DNA of 64,000 bases from Platerodrilus igneus (GCA_036346225.1 JARFIW010000831.1:3720001-3784000); one strand, 5' to 3'; positions 36,350 through 48,435 are shown, counted from the first letter of the stretch. Program-made: numbers and translations. Notes: generated by a model not told the origin, from the sequence alone.

Positions 36350-36546
36350 CTCAATAAGGCACTTTCACCTTATGAGGCAATTTCACTCTATAAGGCACTT
36401 TCACCCTGTGAGGTAATTTCATTCTATTCTGATGGAAATAAATTCACTTTAAAATAACTAGAACTTATTTACAGAGTGGGAGATGCTCACCATTCGACAG
36501 ATAAAAGTAAACTAACTGAAACAATTTAATTTATCGATTTTCTACT
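36350..36546 (-). repeat. Right terminal inverted repeat
   Basis: Reverse complement of the left TIR, with scattered mismatches and the same tandem module near its inner edge. Confidence 0.85.
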
Positions 36547-36559
36547 ATCATTAAATCCC

Positions 36560-37780
36560 ATTAGCACTAATGGTTTTTTAATGGGTGGTGGTGGTGCGTC
36601 CAGCTCCGACTTCCTCCCTCTACTATTGTCAGAAGCCTTCACGGCTGAAGTCATGATTTAATAACTGTTCCGCTATATTCTAATTATAGCTATCATCGAA
36701 CGTTATTAAAAACATGTATCTTTAAGCAATGGAAAAACTGAAAATGCAGCAGTCATCAAAAACATTGTAATGCCACATATTAAAACTGATTTTTTTTCAA
36801 AGTTATTTCCTAAATTTATTTAACCATATCTTCTTTAAATTTATTTTCTCGAATTCAATTGGTTTACGAATTTTCGTAAGATTCGTAAACGACCTCTTAT
36901 CTATAATTTTTCAAGTTACTTTAGCTACAAAAAAATTGTAAATACGCATCAAATAATAAATTTTGATTTGCTTGTTATGTAAATAAAACCCGTTCAAAGT
37001 TTGTTCTCATGAATAATTTTAGCAAAACACCACAATTGCTTTACATGTTAATTTTCCTTTAGTTCTTTAATTGAATTTAATAGCTACTCAAAGCTTCGTT
37101 AAAAATGATTATTAAACTCGCTTCAGAAATTTCCGCTCAGAGTAATCGTATTTATGGAGAACGTTTTTCTTACTCAATTATCTTTGTTCACCTACCAAAG
37201 TCAATTGGTAGTAAGGAAATGGGAGAATAATAATTGAAGCCTTGTTTTCGTAAAAGCTCTATCAACATGTAGAAACGGTTACTGTAAAATACCATTTACT
37301 TCAAAGAATTAGTTCTTTTAAGCAAATCACATATCCCTGATTAAGAGGTTTGCAGCTGAATGCGTAGATAATGTAAAGAAAGTATACGTTTATAACCAAC
37401 GACTCTATATCAGAAACTGAACTCGTCTTAAACATCTTTATTGGAAAAAGCTTTGTTATTGAATGTTTGAAAAATATTCGTTAAAGGGTATCTTTGAGGA
37501 TTACATAAGACGTATACTTGATCATTGTGATGAATTGTAAGGTTTTGTTAACTGAATTAAATATAGTAATCGCCACAGGAGAAACGAACACCTAACAGAC
37601 ATTAATAAACCTTATTGAAATTGTTGCGTATGAAAACGACATTACGCTATTTTTCTAATTTTGAGATTAATATAATTCGTGAGGATACCATAATAGTTAT
37701 ACAGATGCACTTACTACCTGAAGTAGCGTGGGAGAAGTTCTTATGTAAAAAGAACGAATATAGTGATCAAACGTAAATTA
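36560..37780. other. AT-rich stretch without a recognisable gene
   Basis: It holds a short GGT-rich patch (about 36581-36600) with an AGTAGAGGGAGGAAGTCG block in reverse, related to the flank of the (CCA)n tract at 32.6 kb. Nothing else was recognised. Confidence 0.4.
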
Positions 37781-37785
37781 TTTCC

Positions 37786-38430
37786 TTAAAGTGAAGGTAA
37801 TTCACATATCCCCGAAAAAGGCAGAGACTCGCCGAATCTACTACAAAGCCTCGCACTACACGTTAGATGTAAGTTTTCCGTCGAAATCCTTTTGAGATTC
37901 TGGGTCTAGCTCCGAACTCTAACTTCAGCGGATTTTATGAGACACAGGAGGGTTATATAAGAAGACGGATATGTGAGGCGCGACTACACCTTTAAAAATA
38001 ACGTATTTGACAGACAAACCCGAAAGGAAAGTATAGAAATCTTCGGTGTATTAACACAACGATAGTTACTAGAGTAACAGTTGAGACCTGAAATAAATTT
38101 ACAATAATATCAGTAAATTAATGGAGACTGCAATTTGTGTCTCAAAAAGCACATATGTTATAATAAGTCCACCAAGTTTTACTTTATGCAGTGAACTCAC
38201 CTTTCAAAATTCAAACAAACTAAATAAAAGCTATTGAAATATTTGACTATTTATAATTGCAACTGATTAATGTTTCTTTAGTTTCATAAGATAACTTTGT
38301 ACAAAAAGTTTCAATACTATTTACAATTCCAATCAATTTCACTTATTAGTCTTAGGTCTTCAAAAATTTAATTACATATTTATTCAGAATCCCCAATTTC
38401 AGATCTGACATGTTGGTTCACAAAGGTATT
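37786..38430 (+). repeat. Repeat D4 part A, copy 1
   Basis: Starts AAAGTGAAGGTAATTCACATA and aligns with 42181-42200 joined to about 44051-44674. Shared anchors include GAATCTACTACAAAGCCTC, ACACGTTAGATGTAAGTTT and CTAACTTCAGCGGATTTT. No protein was recognised. Confidence 0.8.
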
Positions 38431-38844
38431 TAAATGTTTTAGTGAATCTAAATAAGAGATATACTGTTAGAGAATATCTATAGAGTAACTTTTAAAAATT
38501 ATTTTACTTCACAGACATGTGTAAAATTAAATTACCATAATTAAGCCACTTAAATTTTATCAACTTCTTATCTATATGAAGCACATTTGACATGTTTGTC
38601 AAGCAAACAAGTTAAGTTTTCTCATTTCTTATAATTGACACTTCTAAAAATAATCAAACAGGTGTTAAAATTACAAGTACAACTTTTAACCTAATAAAAT
38701 TTTTTTCATGATGTTTTTAGCAATGAGTTTCAACTTTTACAACTAAATGTAAATAAATAAAAGATTTCTAGCTTACCGGTTTAGAAGAAGTTAATTAAAA
38801 GCATTTTACCACCGTTAATTCGAATTAACCATTTAAAGTAACAC

Positions 38845-39025
38845 GCTGCTACGAAGTAAAACTTCTTGCAGGATCTCCCAATTTTACGAAATCCAAAAAA
38901 TTATTGTATGCGAAAGGTTGATACTAATACAAGTATACGTCTACATTATATTTCTAAAAAATTAAAATCACGCCACTTTGTTTCTTATTGCAACGAAAAG
39001 TTAATTACTTCTTCTCGTTTTTTTT
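38845..39025 (+). repeat. Repeat D4 part B, copy 1
   Basis: Starts TGCTACGAAGTAAAACTTC and matches 42002-42180 closely up to CGAAAAGTTAATTA. Here it lies downstream of part A; in the other copy it lies upstream. Confidence 0.85.
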
Positions 39026-40740
39026 GCGCTACAAGTTAAAACTGTTTAAATAAATGAAATTTAAATACAATATTCATACTATTGATGAATAAACAATGAA
39101 TTTCTATTTTTAGAGACTTGTCGCCTTCACTGCCTAACCTATGCGTATATCACATCGTGACACCCTCGAAATCAGATTGAGGCTTTTCGGTACCGGACGT
39201 GAATCCAATCAAGCCTACAAAATTGTTGACGATCAAGTTTCGTCAAGAACAAAGCGCGATTTCTCAAATTATATTCGTCAATGCGTTCAACAACTTGAAT
39301 ATGGTTAACAATTACACTAAATAATTATTTCTAAATATGATAATGGTATATTAACATATTTTCATAATGATAATAAATACGATAGTTTATCTGATGCTAT
39401 ATAATAGGTGACAAATGCCTTAATCTAATATGTGGCATAAAAATATGCTACACTGCCTCTCTCCAAAAAGAAAAAAAATCTTGAGAGTAATAAAAATTTC
39501 AAGACCGAAAAGGTTTTTTCTTATATAAAATGTATACAATCTCTTTACACCAAAATAATCATACACTTCTGCTGAATGGCATTTAGAACAACCAATTTTG
39601 CGAAACAACAAAAAATATTAAAAAAAAATAAAAATAAAGTTTTTAGGGAAAATTAAGGAAAGAAGGATGGGTGCTTTAGTAACTACACATACTACTCGTT
39701 CCTACAGATCATAATTCCGGGAAAAGATAATCGGTAAAAGACGTAATCAGTAAAGTCCAGCACTCCATATTTTTTGAACGGGGAGAATAAGAAAAATTTT
39801 ATTACTATGGACAAAACCAAGACCCAAAATCTTTTCAATACTGTCTACAACAATACTAAAATTAAAGGTATCTATATACACCCAAGTCAAAAATATGCCA
39901 TTACGATCGAATTTCATAAGAGAATTCGCTGCCAATCTTTAATTAACTTTATGTACACTAGATAACCGATTATCTATCTATCACGAATTAGATATAAACA
40001 AGAGCTCAAAATCTTGCAGACTACTGTCTCATACAACATGACGACTACTTGTGCTCCAATGGCATACACAAAAAACTCTAACGAAACCTGCTTATTAAGT
40101 AACTTTTTAAACACTAAATATATTTATCATTAGTGCATATATCACTAATAACATTCTTGATTAAAAACAAAAACCGAAATTATAAACGATCACCCTAGCA
40201 GAATTTCTACCACAACGTTCCTTTCAACTAAAGAATCACTACAACCTAGTATGGTTACCTAAACTAATCAACATTTATCAACGCTCAAGCATAATTCTCT
40301 ACATTATACATCAGGATGACAACTCTACTAGGTGTTTCTTTTTATCAAAATAATTTCAAAGACGTACGCTGCGCTTTTGAACAAAAGAACAGCTAAAGCG
40401 CACCACAACAACTTGCTAACTAGTTTTGGTTCAAACAATAACAAACAACTAAATCTCTAAACATAGTTTTTTTAGAAACTCAAATTCATCAATACGCAAA
40501 ACAATGACGACACGCACTTCTGTACGCACAAAGGCATTACTCACTCGACAACAAAATTTACTATATGTATTTTTACACTCAATATTTTCAATGTTCTGAA
40601 TCATTACTACTAAAATCTGAAACCACATAGGGCTTCAAGTCTTTAACGTGTCACTTACCTACTTTTGTTCCATTTAAATTTTCTAATTCATAGACTAAGT
40701 ATGAAATCCTTTTACGAACTCTAATTAATACGAACTTTGG
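39026..40740. other. AT-rich stretch without a recognisable gene
   Basis: Short open frames at 39420-39611 and 39774-39965 show no recognised motif. The part just left of 40748 could be the 3' region of the gypsy fragment that follows, but no LTR is evident. Confidence 0.35.
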
Positions 40741-40747
40741 TGCCAAT

Positions 40748-41999
40748 TTAGCAGCAAATATCTCTTCTTCTTAGATTATATTGGCGACATGAACGTTCAT
40801 ATACCACATGTAACTTGGCACGTACTTCCTTAAAAATGTCAAAAATACCCTGACGGACAGAAACATATAAGGGTCTGCTACTGAGAGTGATTTCAACATC
40901 ATCACTAGGCTCAAATTCAAAACTATAATACTTTTCGCTTATTGTCACATGGCGACCAAAGACCAAGAAATTTGGAGAATATACAGTAGATTCGTGTTTT
41001 GCGGAATTCATAGTAAACTGAATTTTGGTAAATTGGTATCCCATGTTTCATGTTTTTCAACAAAAGAACTAACTGCCGTACCTACAGTTCTATTGAACCT
41101 TTCCACAAAGTTGCATTGTGGTGAATAAACAGAGTTATACCAGATCTTCTGTGTCTCATATTTACTACACAACTTTTTAAAAGTATTACCAATTAGCTGA
41201 GGTCTATTATAATAGATAATAAATTGGGCCGCTCCATAAACAAGAAAAACTTTTTCCTCTAAAAAAGTTCTAATACAGGTGCTGTAGCACTACGTAGAGG
41301 CTGTAACAAACTGAACTTAGAAATCCAATCGCCGACAACTAGAAGCCACTTATATCTGGATTTAGAACGGGGAAATGGACCCATAAGATCCAACACGATT
41401 GCTTAGAACGAAAAATGTACATCCTTTTCCTTTCGCATAAATCCAAGAGGAGCTGCATTTGTAGCTTTCTGCGCTCCACATATTAAACACCCACGACAAA
41501 ATTTTTAAACATCTTTATACATTTTTGGCCAGTAAAAATGTTCTTTTATTCGTGCTAAAGTTTTTGAAAACCCAAAATGTCCAGACGAAGGAGGATCATG
41601 TAACATGAGCGAATAATCTCCTTTCTCTGCGCCTTTGGAACAAGTTGCTTCCACTTAAGAATATTCGACGACAAAGGTAAATTAGATGAAAAAAATTTAA
41701 AAACATAACCAGCATCCACTTTCCACTGTGGATAGTCCGTAGACGAAGACAAGATCTTTTGTCGTAAGGACACATACCACTGTTCTAAATCGTCTAACTT
41801 GATTCGAATTAAATTAACAATAGTATTCTCTATTTGAGGTGCGCGACTAAGGCAATCCGGGACCACATTAAATTTACGTTTCCTATGTACCAATTAAAAC
41901 GATTGTTGCCTAAGACAAACAGCCAACGAGCTAGTTTTCCACTAGGATTCTGAATGTCGCTCAGCCAAAGTAATGAGAAATGATCTGTGACAGTAAAAC
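40748..41999 (-). pseudogene. pol: Ty3/gypsy pol fragment (RNase H end and integrase)
   Basis: The minus strand enters at 41999 inside RNase H (FTVTDHFSLLWLSDIQNPSG, LARW). It passes the tether ending VVPDCLSRAP (41555-41893), then the integrase zinc and core region (broken frames, with VLDLMGPFPRS, VVGDWISKF and PLRSATAP segments), and reaches the integrase C-terminus at 40748-41044 (MNSAKHESTVYSPNFLVFGR, CRQYNLRRRDI). The order and motifs are those of Ty3/gypsy. Several stops and frame changes are present. It is cut off sharply at 42000, where repeat D4 part B begins. Confidence 0.8.
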
Positions 42000-42000
42000 G

Positions 42001-42180
42001 GTGCTACGAAGTAAAACTTCTTGCAGGATCTCCCAATTTTACGAAATCCAAAAAATTATTGTATACGAAAGGTTGATACTAATCCAAGTATACGTCTACA
42101 TTATATTTCTAAAAAATTAAAATCATGCCATTTTGTTTCTTATTGCCTCGTGTCACTAATAACGAAAAGTTAATTAATTA
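42001..42180 (+). repeat. Repeat D4 part B, copy 2
   Basis: Near-identical to 38845-39025 apart from a short insertion (CTCGTGTCACTAAT) and a few substitutions. It is immediately followed by the start of part A at 42181. Confidence 0.85.
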
Positions 42181-44674
42181 AAAGTGAAGGTAATTCACAT
42201 AGTGGTAATGAAAGTTAATTAACTTCGTAGTATGCATAGGTACACACTCATTAACATTAAGATGAATGAATTAATTAATTAATGGACTGTATTTAAAATG
42301 CAAATATTTATTAATTAGTCACTCTGTAAATATAAGAAATGACAAGAAGTAACTAAAATAACTAAAAATAACGTGGCGTTACAACTGACCGTTCGAATAC
42401 AACTAACTTAATAATCCGGGACAGCAGGTAATAGGGCAAGCGAACGCTAGTCCCTTGTTGATTCATGCGTTAAACTATTTCTAAATCTTAATACAAATAA
42501 CTATGGTTGCACATCGCTACCATAAACTGCCCGCGGGCTAGACAAATTGAACTATTTATGTTCCTTAATACTATATGTACTAACTCTAATAGATTTCTAA
42601 CACAATCACTCGTCGTTTTCAATTGGCAGAGCCACAATTTTTTGAAATTGACACTACACTAACACCGTTTGTTGTTTTTAAATGCACCACTCTTACCTTA
42701 CCGTCCCTACCCGCTACAGTTCTAATTACACGGGCTAGACCCCATTCCAATGGGGGCAATTTGTCGTCTTTAATTAAAACTAAAGTGCCTTCTTTAATAT
42801 TAGGTAAAGATTTTTTCCACTTTGGCCTATTCTGTAATTGGGACAAATAATCTCTAGACCAAATTTTCCAAAAAACAATATTGCAAGTGGCTGCACATTT
42901 TCCAAAATTTTAACTTATTGATAGGAACCTCCGAAACTGATTCTTCTGGAATGCATGCTAATGACTTGCCGGTCAGAAAATGACCTGGTGTTAAACAGGT
43001 AACATCTGATGGGTCGTCGGTAAGTGGGCACAAAGGACGCGAATTTAGCATACCTTCTATTTGAATTATTACAGTATTGAATTCTTCATATGTTAGAACA
43101 GTTAACCCTATAACTTTTTTGAAATGTTTTTTAAATACTTTAATCTGACTTTCCCATAGTCCTCCAAAGTTTGAGCTGTAAGATGGAATAAATGACCAAC
43201 GTATGCCGTTATCTGAAGAAAATCTTTCGATTGTATATTTATTTTCAGATTTCCCAAGGAACGTATACAATTCTATTAAATCTTTGCTGGCCCTTTTAAA
43301 TGTGCTCCCGTTATCGCTATAGATTATTTTAGGAATACCGCGACGTCCAATGAATCTTTTTAGTGCTGCGATAAACGTTTCAGTTTTTAAGTCTGACAAT
43401 GTTTCCATGTGTACCGCTTTGGTTACAAAACAAACGAACAGTGCTACATAAGCCTTTGTTTTAATTACCTTAAGTACACGTGACTGTTTAATAAAAAAGT
43501 GTCCCGCAAAATCTACTCCTACTTTTTCAAAAGGTAAACTCACATTTACCCTATCATAGGGCAAACTTCCCATTAACTGTTTGGAAACAGTTGAATTTAA
43601 TCTAAAACAAACTAAACATCTATGTAAAATTTTCTTTACTTCTCTAGTGGCTTTAATTATCCAATACCTCTGCCTTAAAACTGACAGCGTTAAATTTACG
43701 CTTCCATGCAGAAGCCACTGATGTTCACCTTCAATAATTAGTTTAGTTATAAAAATTTATTCGGCAAAATTATAGGAAATTTTTTCTTGAAAGGAAGTTC
43801 GCTATTGCCAAGCCTACCTCCCACCCGAATAATGCCATTTGAATCTAAAAACGGACTTAATGAAAGCAATTTATTGCATTCATTGCCTGCTTGTAACTGC
43901 GAAATTTCTTTAAAAAAGTGTTCTTGTTGCACATGTTTCATAATGACCGCATGCGCTTCCTTCAATTCGGTCGTTGTTAAGTTTCCGAAATGCCTACTGT
44001 TCCCGTTCCGACAATTATATATAAAAGGCAAACAATAACTTAAAATCGCTACCACATAGCCACAAAAAAGGTAAAGAGACTCGCAGAATCTACTACAAAG
44101 CCTCACACTACACGTTAGATGTAAGTTTCTCGTCGAAATCCCTTTTGGGGTACTTGGTCTAGCTCTGAACTCTAACTTCAGCGGATTTTGATGAGACACA
44201 GGAGGGGTAATACAAGAAGACTGATATGTCAGGCACTACTACACCTTTAAAAATATCTTATTTGACAGACAAATCCAAAAGAAAAGTGTAGAAACCTATC
44301 CGCTGTATTAACACAACGATGGTTACTAGAGTAACGGTTGATACAAGAAATAAATTTACAATGATATCAGTAAATTAATGAAGACAATTATTTGCGTCTC
44401 AAAATCAAAAATCACATATATTAGAATAAGTCCACCAAGTTTTACCTTCATGCAATAAACTCACCTTTCAAAATTCAAACATACTGAATAAAAGCTATTG
44501 AAATGTTTGACTATTTATAATTGCAACTGATTGATTTTTCTTTAGTTTCATAAGATAATTATGTACAAAAAGTTTCAATATACTATTTACAATTTCAATC
44601 AATTCCACATATTAGTCTGAGGTCTTCAAAAATATAATTACATATTTATTCAAGATGTTGGTTCGCAAAGGTAT
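42181..44674 (+). repeat. Repeat D4 part A, copy 2, interrupted by a BEL fragment
   Basis: The first 20 bp (42181-42200) match the start of copy 1 and end CACATA. The match resumes at about 44051 with CACATA again and runs to about 44674, where both copies diverge after GGTATTT. The intervening 1.85 kb is BEL-derived. Confidence 0.7.
42201..44055 (-). pseudogene. pol: BEL/Pao pol fragment (integrase)
   Basis: The minus strand enters at about 44050 in the linker before integrase (SYCLPFIYNC, LTTTELKEAHAVIMKHVQQE). It passes the zinc-binding region (LSPFLDSNGIIRVGGRL; then an H2C2-type stretch ending RCLVCFRLNS) and reaches the integrase core at 42854-43573 with GVDFAGHF, YSDNGSTF and NFGGLWESQIK (D, D, E). 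It ends with a DUF5641-type tail at 42619-42846 (GTLVLIKDDKLPPLEWGLAR, GRDGKVRVV). Frame changes lie near 42850 and 43745. It is clearly distinct in sequence from the 10848-17590 element. The stretch 42201-42618 would be its 3' non-coding part; no paired LTR was found. Confidence 0.85.
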
Positions 44675-44689
44675 TTTTCCTGTAACACT

Positions 44690-47090
44690 ACTAATTACCT
44701 ATCCTAAATTCTCATACAATACTTCAACCTGGGTTCCCTGTACTCTTCCATTCAATCACTCAATTTAGACTAGCAACCACAACCCTATATCTTTTAACAT
44801 CCTTCCTAATAACATTAAACAACCCTTCATTAAAACCCCAGCATTTAACATAACTAAAGCGAACTGGTCCAAATTTCTGCAGTCCCTAATATCAACAACC
44901 TCAGATTTCCCTTCACAATAGTACAAAAACATTAACCCACTAACTAAGATAATAATAAAAGAACATACAAAATGCCACAGCTACCTCGATCCTGATCTAG
45001 ACACATTACCTTGGTAGGCAAGCGACTTAAACAATACCAGAAAAGCCCTTCTACTTGCTATACATAGACTTCAAAAAGCACAACCAACCCCCTACTCACC
45101 ATATTGGACATTCAAATGTCGAACAATCTTACTTCAGAGAACGAAACTTATACAAACATAATATTAGAAATGCTAAAAAATGACACTACCAGGACATCAT
45201 TTCAGAACCAAATGCCGACCCTTGAAAAACTTACAAAAAATTTTCAATTCACCAATTCCTTTATCCTAATCTCATCGTTAACCAAACAACTTTTTGCCAT
45301 AGACAAAACCCTCTCTATCCTAGTTAATTCGGCAATCCTTTCTCAGATATCCTTAACCTACAACAAGAGCAAATAGCAGACGACACAGTAATTCCTCCCA
45401 CTACAGCACCAGACATAGAACTACTGATTGAAGATCTAAACTCAACAATAGTTAAACTCCACCACTTAAAAGCACCCGGTTCTGAACAAATCATCAATCT
45501 GACTATCCAAAAATTATGGCCAGTATTGAGATCATCCATTTACACCCTTTTCCAAAAATGTTTATCAATAGACACGTTTCCTGATTCTTTCAAAGTAGCA
45601 ACCATTGAACTGATCCTCAAACGAAGTAAACCTACCGACAATTCAACTTTTTATAGACCTAATGTACTACTCTCCTCAATAAGTAAGATCCTCGAACACA
45701 TCATACTTCAAGAAATCAACGCCCATAAAGAAAAATACTTGCTCTTATTTTCAAACCAACATGGCTTCAGACAAGGTCACAGTACTGAGAATACTATCAG
45801 ATTTTTTATTTCTACAACAAAATTCTCTCTATACAAATATGTCTTCGCCTTTTTGATAGACTTCAAAGCCGCCTTCGACCTTCTTTGGCGGTCTAACATG
45901 CTAAACCAAATCAAGCAAGCAAGCTTCACATCCAACATTTTCAATATCGTTCACTCATTCCTTACATCCCAAAACGCAACCCTCGACAGCCTACCACTTC
46001 GTAAGCAAACCCCTAACACAGGTATGTCAACAACGACCTCGTTTATCTCCCATCTTATGAAACCTAGCTATAAATCCCCTCCTAAACTTAAACATTTCAA
46101 ACACCAATACATCCAAATATGCAGATGACCTAACGTTTTTTATCCACGGAAACTTTCGATCCTCTAGAAATCACAGCCGCATTCTATATAGAAAAAGTTC
46201 AATGCTTGTCCACACTCAACAAACAACCCATTTTCCTTCAATAAACAAAGCATTTGCTTTTGAAACGATTCCTAAACATCTATCCTAGTCCAACAATCCG
46301 CATCCATGGCACATACAATACCCCATCTCTCCTATACCTAAAAGTACATCTCAATATCCGTTTTAAAACTCTTGCACATATAACTAAGCAACGTTTCAAA
46401 ACTAGGAACATCTTATTCAGCCTACACCAATCACTACCCACTTCCGCCCAACTTACACGTACCACCCAATAATCCGGTATACAGTAGACCCCTGGTTTCC
46501 CCTAACTTTACTAACATTCCGGAAAACCTTAAACAAACTTATCCGACCGTTTCTATTACATATATCCAAAGCCTATTGTACCAAGTCAACAATCGTTCTA
46601 TACACTTTATTTCAAATTCCTTCCATATATATGCAACTCCATGCACACATGTAGATGAACAATATGAAATCCAAAATCCCGATGCATGACAGGACTCTAT
46701 AATCTCCTTCATGACTGAAATAAAATCCTTAATTAAACAGTTATTGATCTCCAACTGGCAAATCCTCTAGACCCTTTCCACTACCGCTAGTCGCACTCAC
46801 ACCAATTTTCTATCTGTCACTGACGTTCTACGCCACATCCCAATGACTGGTAGCTTCACCATCAAATTCCTAACCGAACATGCAAAATTTTGATCGAAAT
46901 TACATTCCTTTAACCTCATCATGTTCCCAATGTGCTCCTGCGCTCCTCATATTGCCCTCAAAACTTCAGAGCATCTCATCTACTCATGCCCTTCTTCAAC
47001 AACCTTAAAAACTACCTTAAACCTTGATCCTTACTTCCTACGTCCTAGCACCAGCTAGCTTCCTTGCTACATACCATCACAACGATCCAT
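44690..47090 (+). pseudogene. 5'-truncated non-LTR retrotransposon (R1/LOA/I-like)
   Basis: Linker-like sequence at 44690-45110 (NITKANWSKFLQSL) precedes the RT. The RT runs from about 45410: LLIEDLNSTIVKLHHLKAPG, then YRPNVLLSSISKILE (45650-45700), QHGFRQGHSTENTI (about 45760) and FLIDFKAAFDLLW (about 45855, first catalytic Asp). Near 46125 a frameshifted ADDLTFFI supplies the FADD-type box. Near 46930-47000 a Cys/His cluster (CSCSAPHIAL, then SEHLIYSCPS) matches the C-terminal zinc-like motif of these LINEs. There are at least three frame breaks, so it is dead. RT primes on nicked target DNA in this class. Confidence 0.75.
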
Positions 47091-47136
47091 ATTGGGCAAA
47101 TGTCCTATGTATGGTTATAAATAAGTATTACTAATA

Positions 47137-48435
47137 CGAGGGCCATTTTTTTTCAACCTCCGATAGGCTATAAATAAAAGACAAGTTCATATAAAACAAT
47201 AATTTTATTACCAAAATATTGGTACACTTACGGTTACTTTTCGACATAATCACCGAAGAGATTAAGACATTTGTCATAACTGTGGACAAGCTTTTCAATA
47301 CCCTGTTCAAAGAAAGTTGCCGCCAATGAATTCAAGTAGTCCTTGACGTTGGTTTGAAGGTCCTCCTTGGTTTGAAAGCACTTCCCACCAAGCCACGTCT
47401 TCAGGTCAGGAAAAAGATGAAAATCGCTTGGTGCTAAGTAAGGACTGTATGGCAGATGATCGAAAATGTCCCATCCAAATTGTTCGAGAAGCCGTTGAGT
47501 TGCTCCAGCAGTGTGTGGACGGGCATTGTCGTGGATCAGAACAACTCCAGCGGTCAGCTTTCCTCTTCGTTGGTTCTGAATGGCTCTACGCAACCGTAGT
47601 AAAGTTTCACAATAAACAGCTGCAGTGATTGTGGTTTATGGCTTCATAAACTCCACAAACAACACATCTTGTTGGTCTCAAAACACAGTACCCATGGTCT
47701 TTCTGTTGTTGAAGGTTTGTTTAAATTGCTTTGGATTGTATGGTGAAGTTGAATGCATGCATTGTTGTGATTGTCGTTTTGTTTCCGGTGTGTCGTATTG
47801 AATCCAGGTTTCATCCCCAGTCACAATTGATTTCAAAAAGTTGTCTCCTTCATCATGATAATGCTCAAAGAACTCCAACGCTGACGCCACTCGTCGAGTT
47901 TTGTGGCCGTCCGTCAGCATTTTTGGGACCCAACGTGCACAAAGTTTTTTGTAGCCTAACCGTTCAGTAACAATAGAGTACAAAACAGACCTTGAAACTT
48001 CTGGAAATTCCGTAGACAAAGCAGTAATGGCGAATCTGCGGTTTTCTTTAACCATTCTGTCAACACGTTGAACCAGGTCATCTGAAACGACAGATTTGCG
48101 CCCTTGGCCCCCTTCATCATGCACATCATTACGGCCATCTTTAAACTTTCGACACCATTCACGCACAACAACATCACTCATGAAGTTTTCCCCATACACG
48201 CGACTCATTCTTCGAAGTTTTTCTGCAGCACTATGGCCTTCAGCCTGTAGAAAACGAATCACACTTTGCACTTCACACTTGGCGAGAGCATCAATAATAG
48301 CGGACATGTTCACGTGGCTGTAACACAACGCCGACTGGCGCCTGAATGTCAACAATGGCGGAGTGTGTAGTTCAAGAGCTGCTACCCGCGTAGCGTCTGC
48401 ACGGAGCGATCGGAGGTTGAAAAAAATGGCCCTCA
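47137..48435 (-). mobile_element. mariner transposon, near full length
   Basis: A 1299-bp element with inverted repeats of about 28 bp: left CGAGGGCCATTTTTTTTCAA and right, reverse-complemented, TGAGGGCCATTTTTTTCAAC, both continuing CTCCGAT. It is flanked by TA on both sides (47135-47136 and 48436-48437), the mariner target duplication. Length, ends and transposase all fit the family. It landed just downstream of the LINE remnant. Confidence 0.95.
47234..48307 (-). pseudogene. mariner transposase with two stop codons
   Basis: The start is chosen at 48307 (MSAIIDALAKCEVQSVIRF). The frame runs 358 codons to 47234 without a frameshift, but with TGA at 47678-47680 (where mariners have Trp, in VFW) and TAA at 47636-47638. 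N-terminal HTH DNA-binding region, linker VPKMLTDGHK, first catalytic Asp in TGDETWIQY, second in IHDNARPHTA and third in YSPYLAPSD. I count 34 residues between the second and third Asp, the D34D signature of mariner. The enzyme cuts and pastes the element at TA. Only the two stops separate this copy from an intact frame. Confidence 0.95.

Larger units (their letters stand above)
34489..36546 (+). mobile_element. TIR-bounded element with HTH and packaging-type ATPase (Polinton-like?)
   Basis: About 2.06 kb bounded by imperfect inverted repeats of about 200 bp (34489-34690 and 36350-36546). Both read inward AGTA..AAATCGATAAATTAAATT, then a shared GAATGGTGAGCATCTCCCAC segment, and end in tandem TGCCTCATA(A/G)GGTGAAAG-type subrepeats. 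Inside are a pipsqueak-type HTH and an A32/FtsK-like ATPase, both broken. Polintons/Mavericks have AG-starting TIRs, sometimes with internal repeats, and encode such an ATPase, but they are 15-20 kb. This would be a deletion derivative or a separate small lineage. The 6-bp flanks (TAAAAT and ATCATT) do not match, so a target duplication is not shown. Confidence 0.6.
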
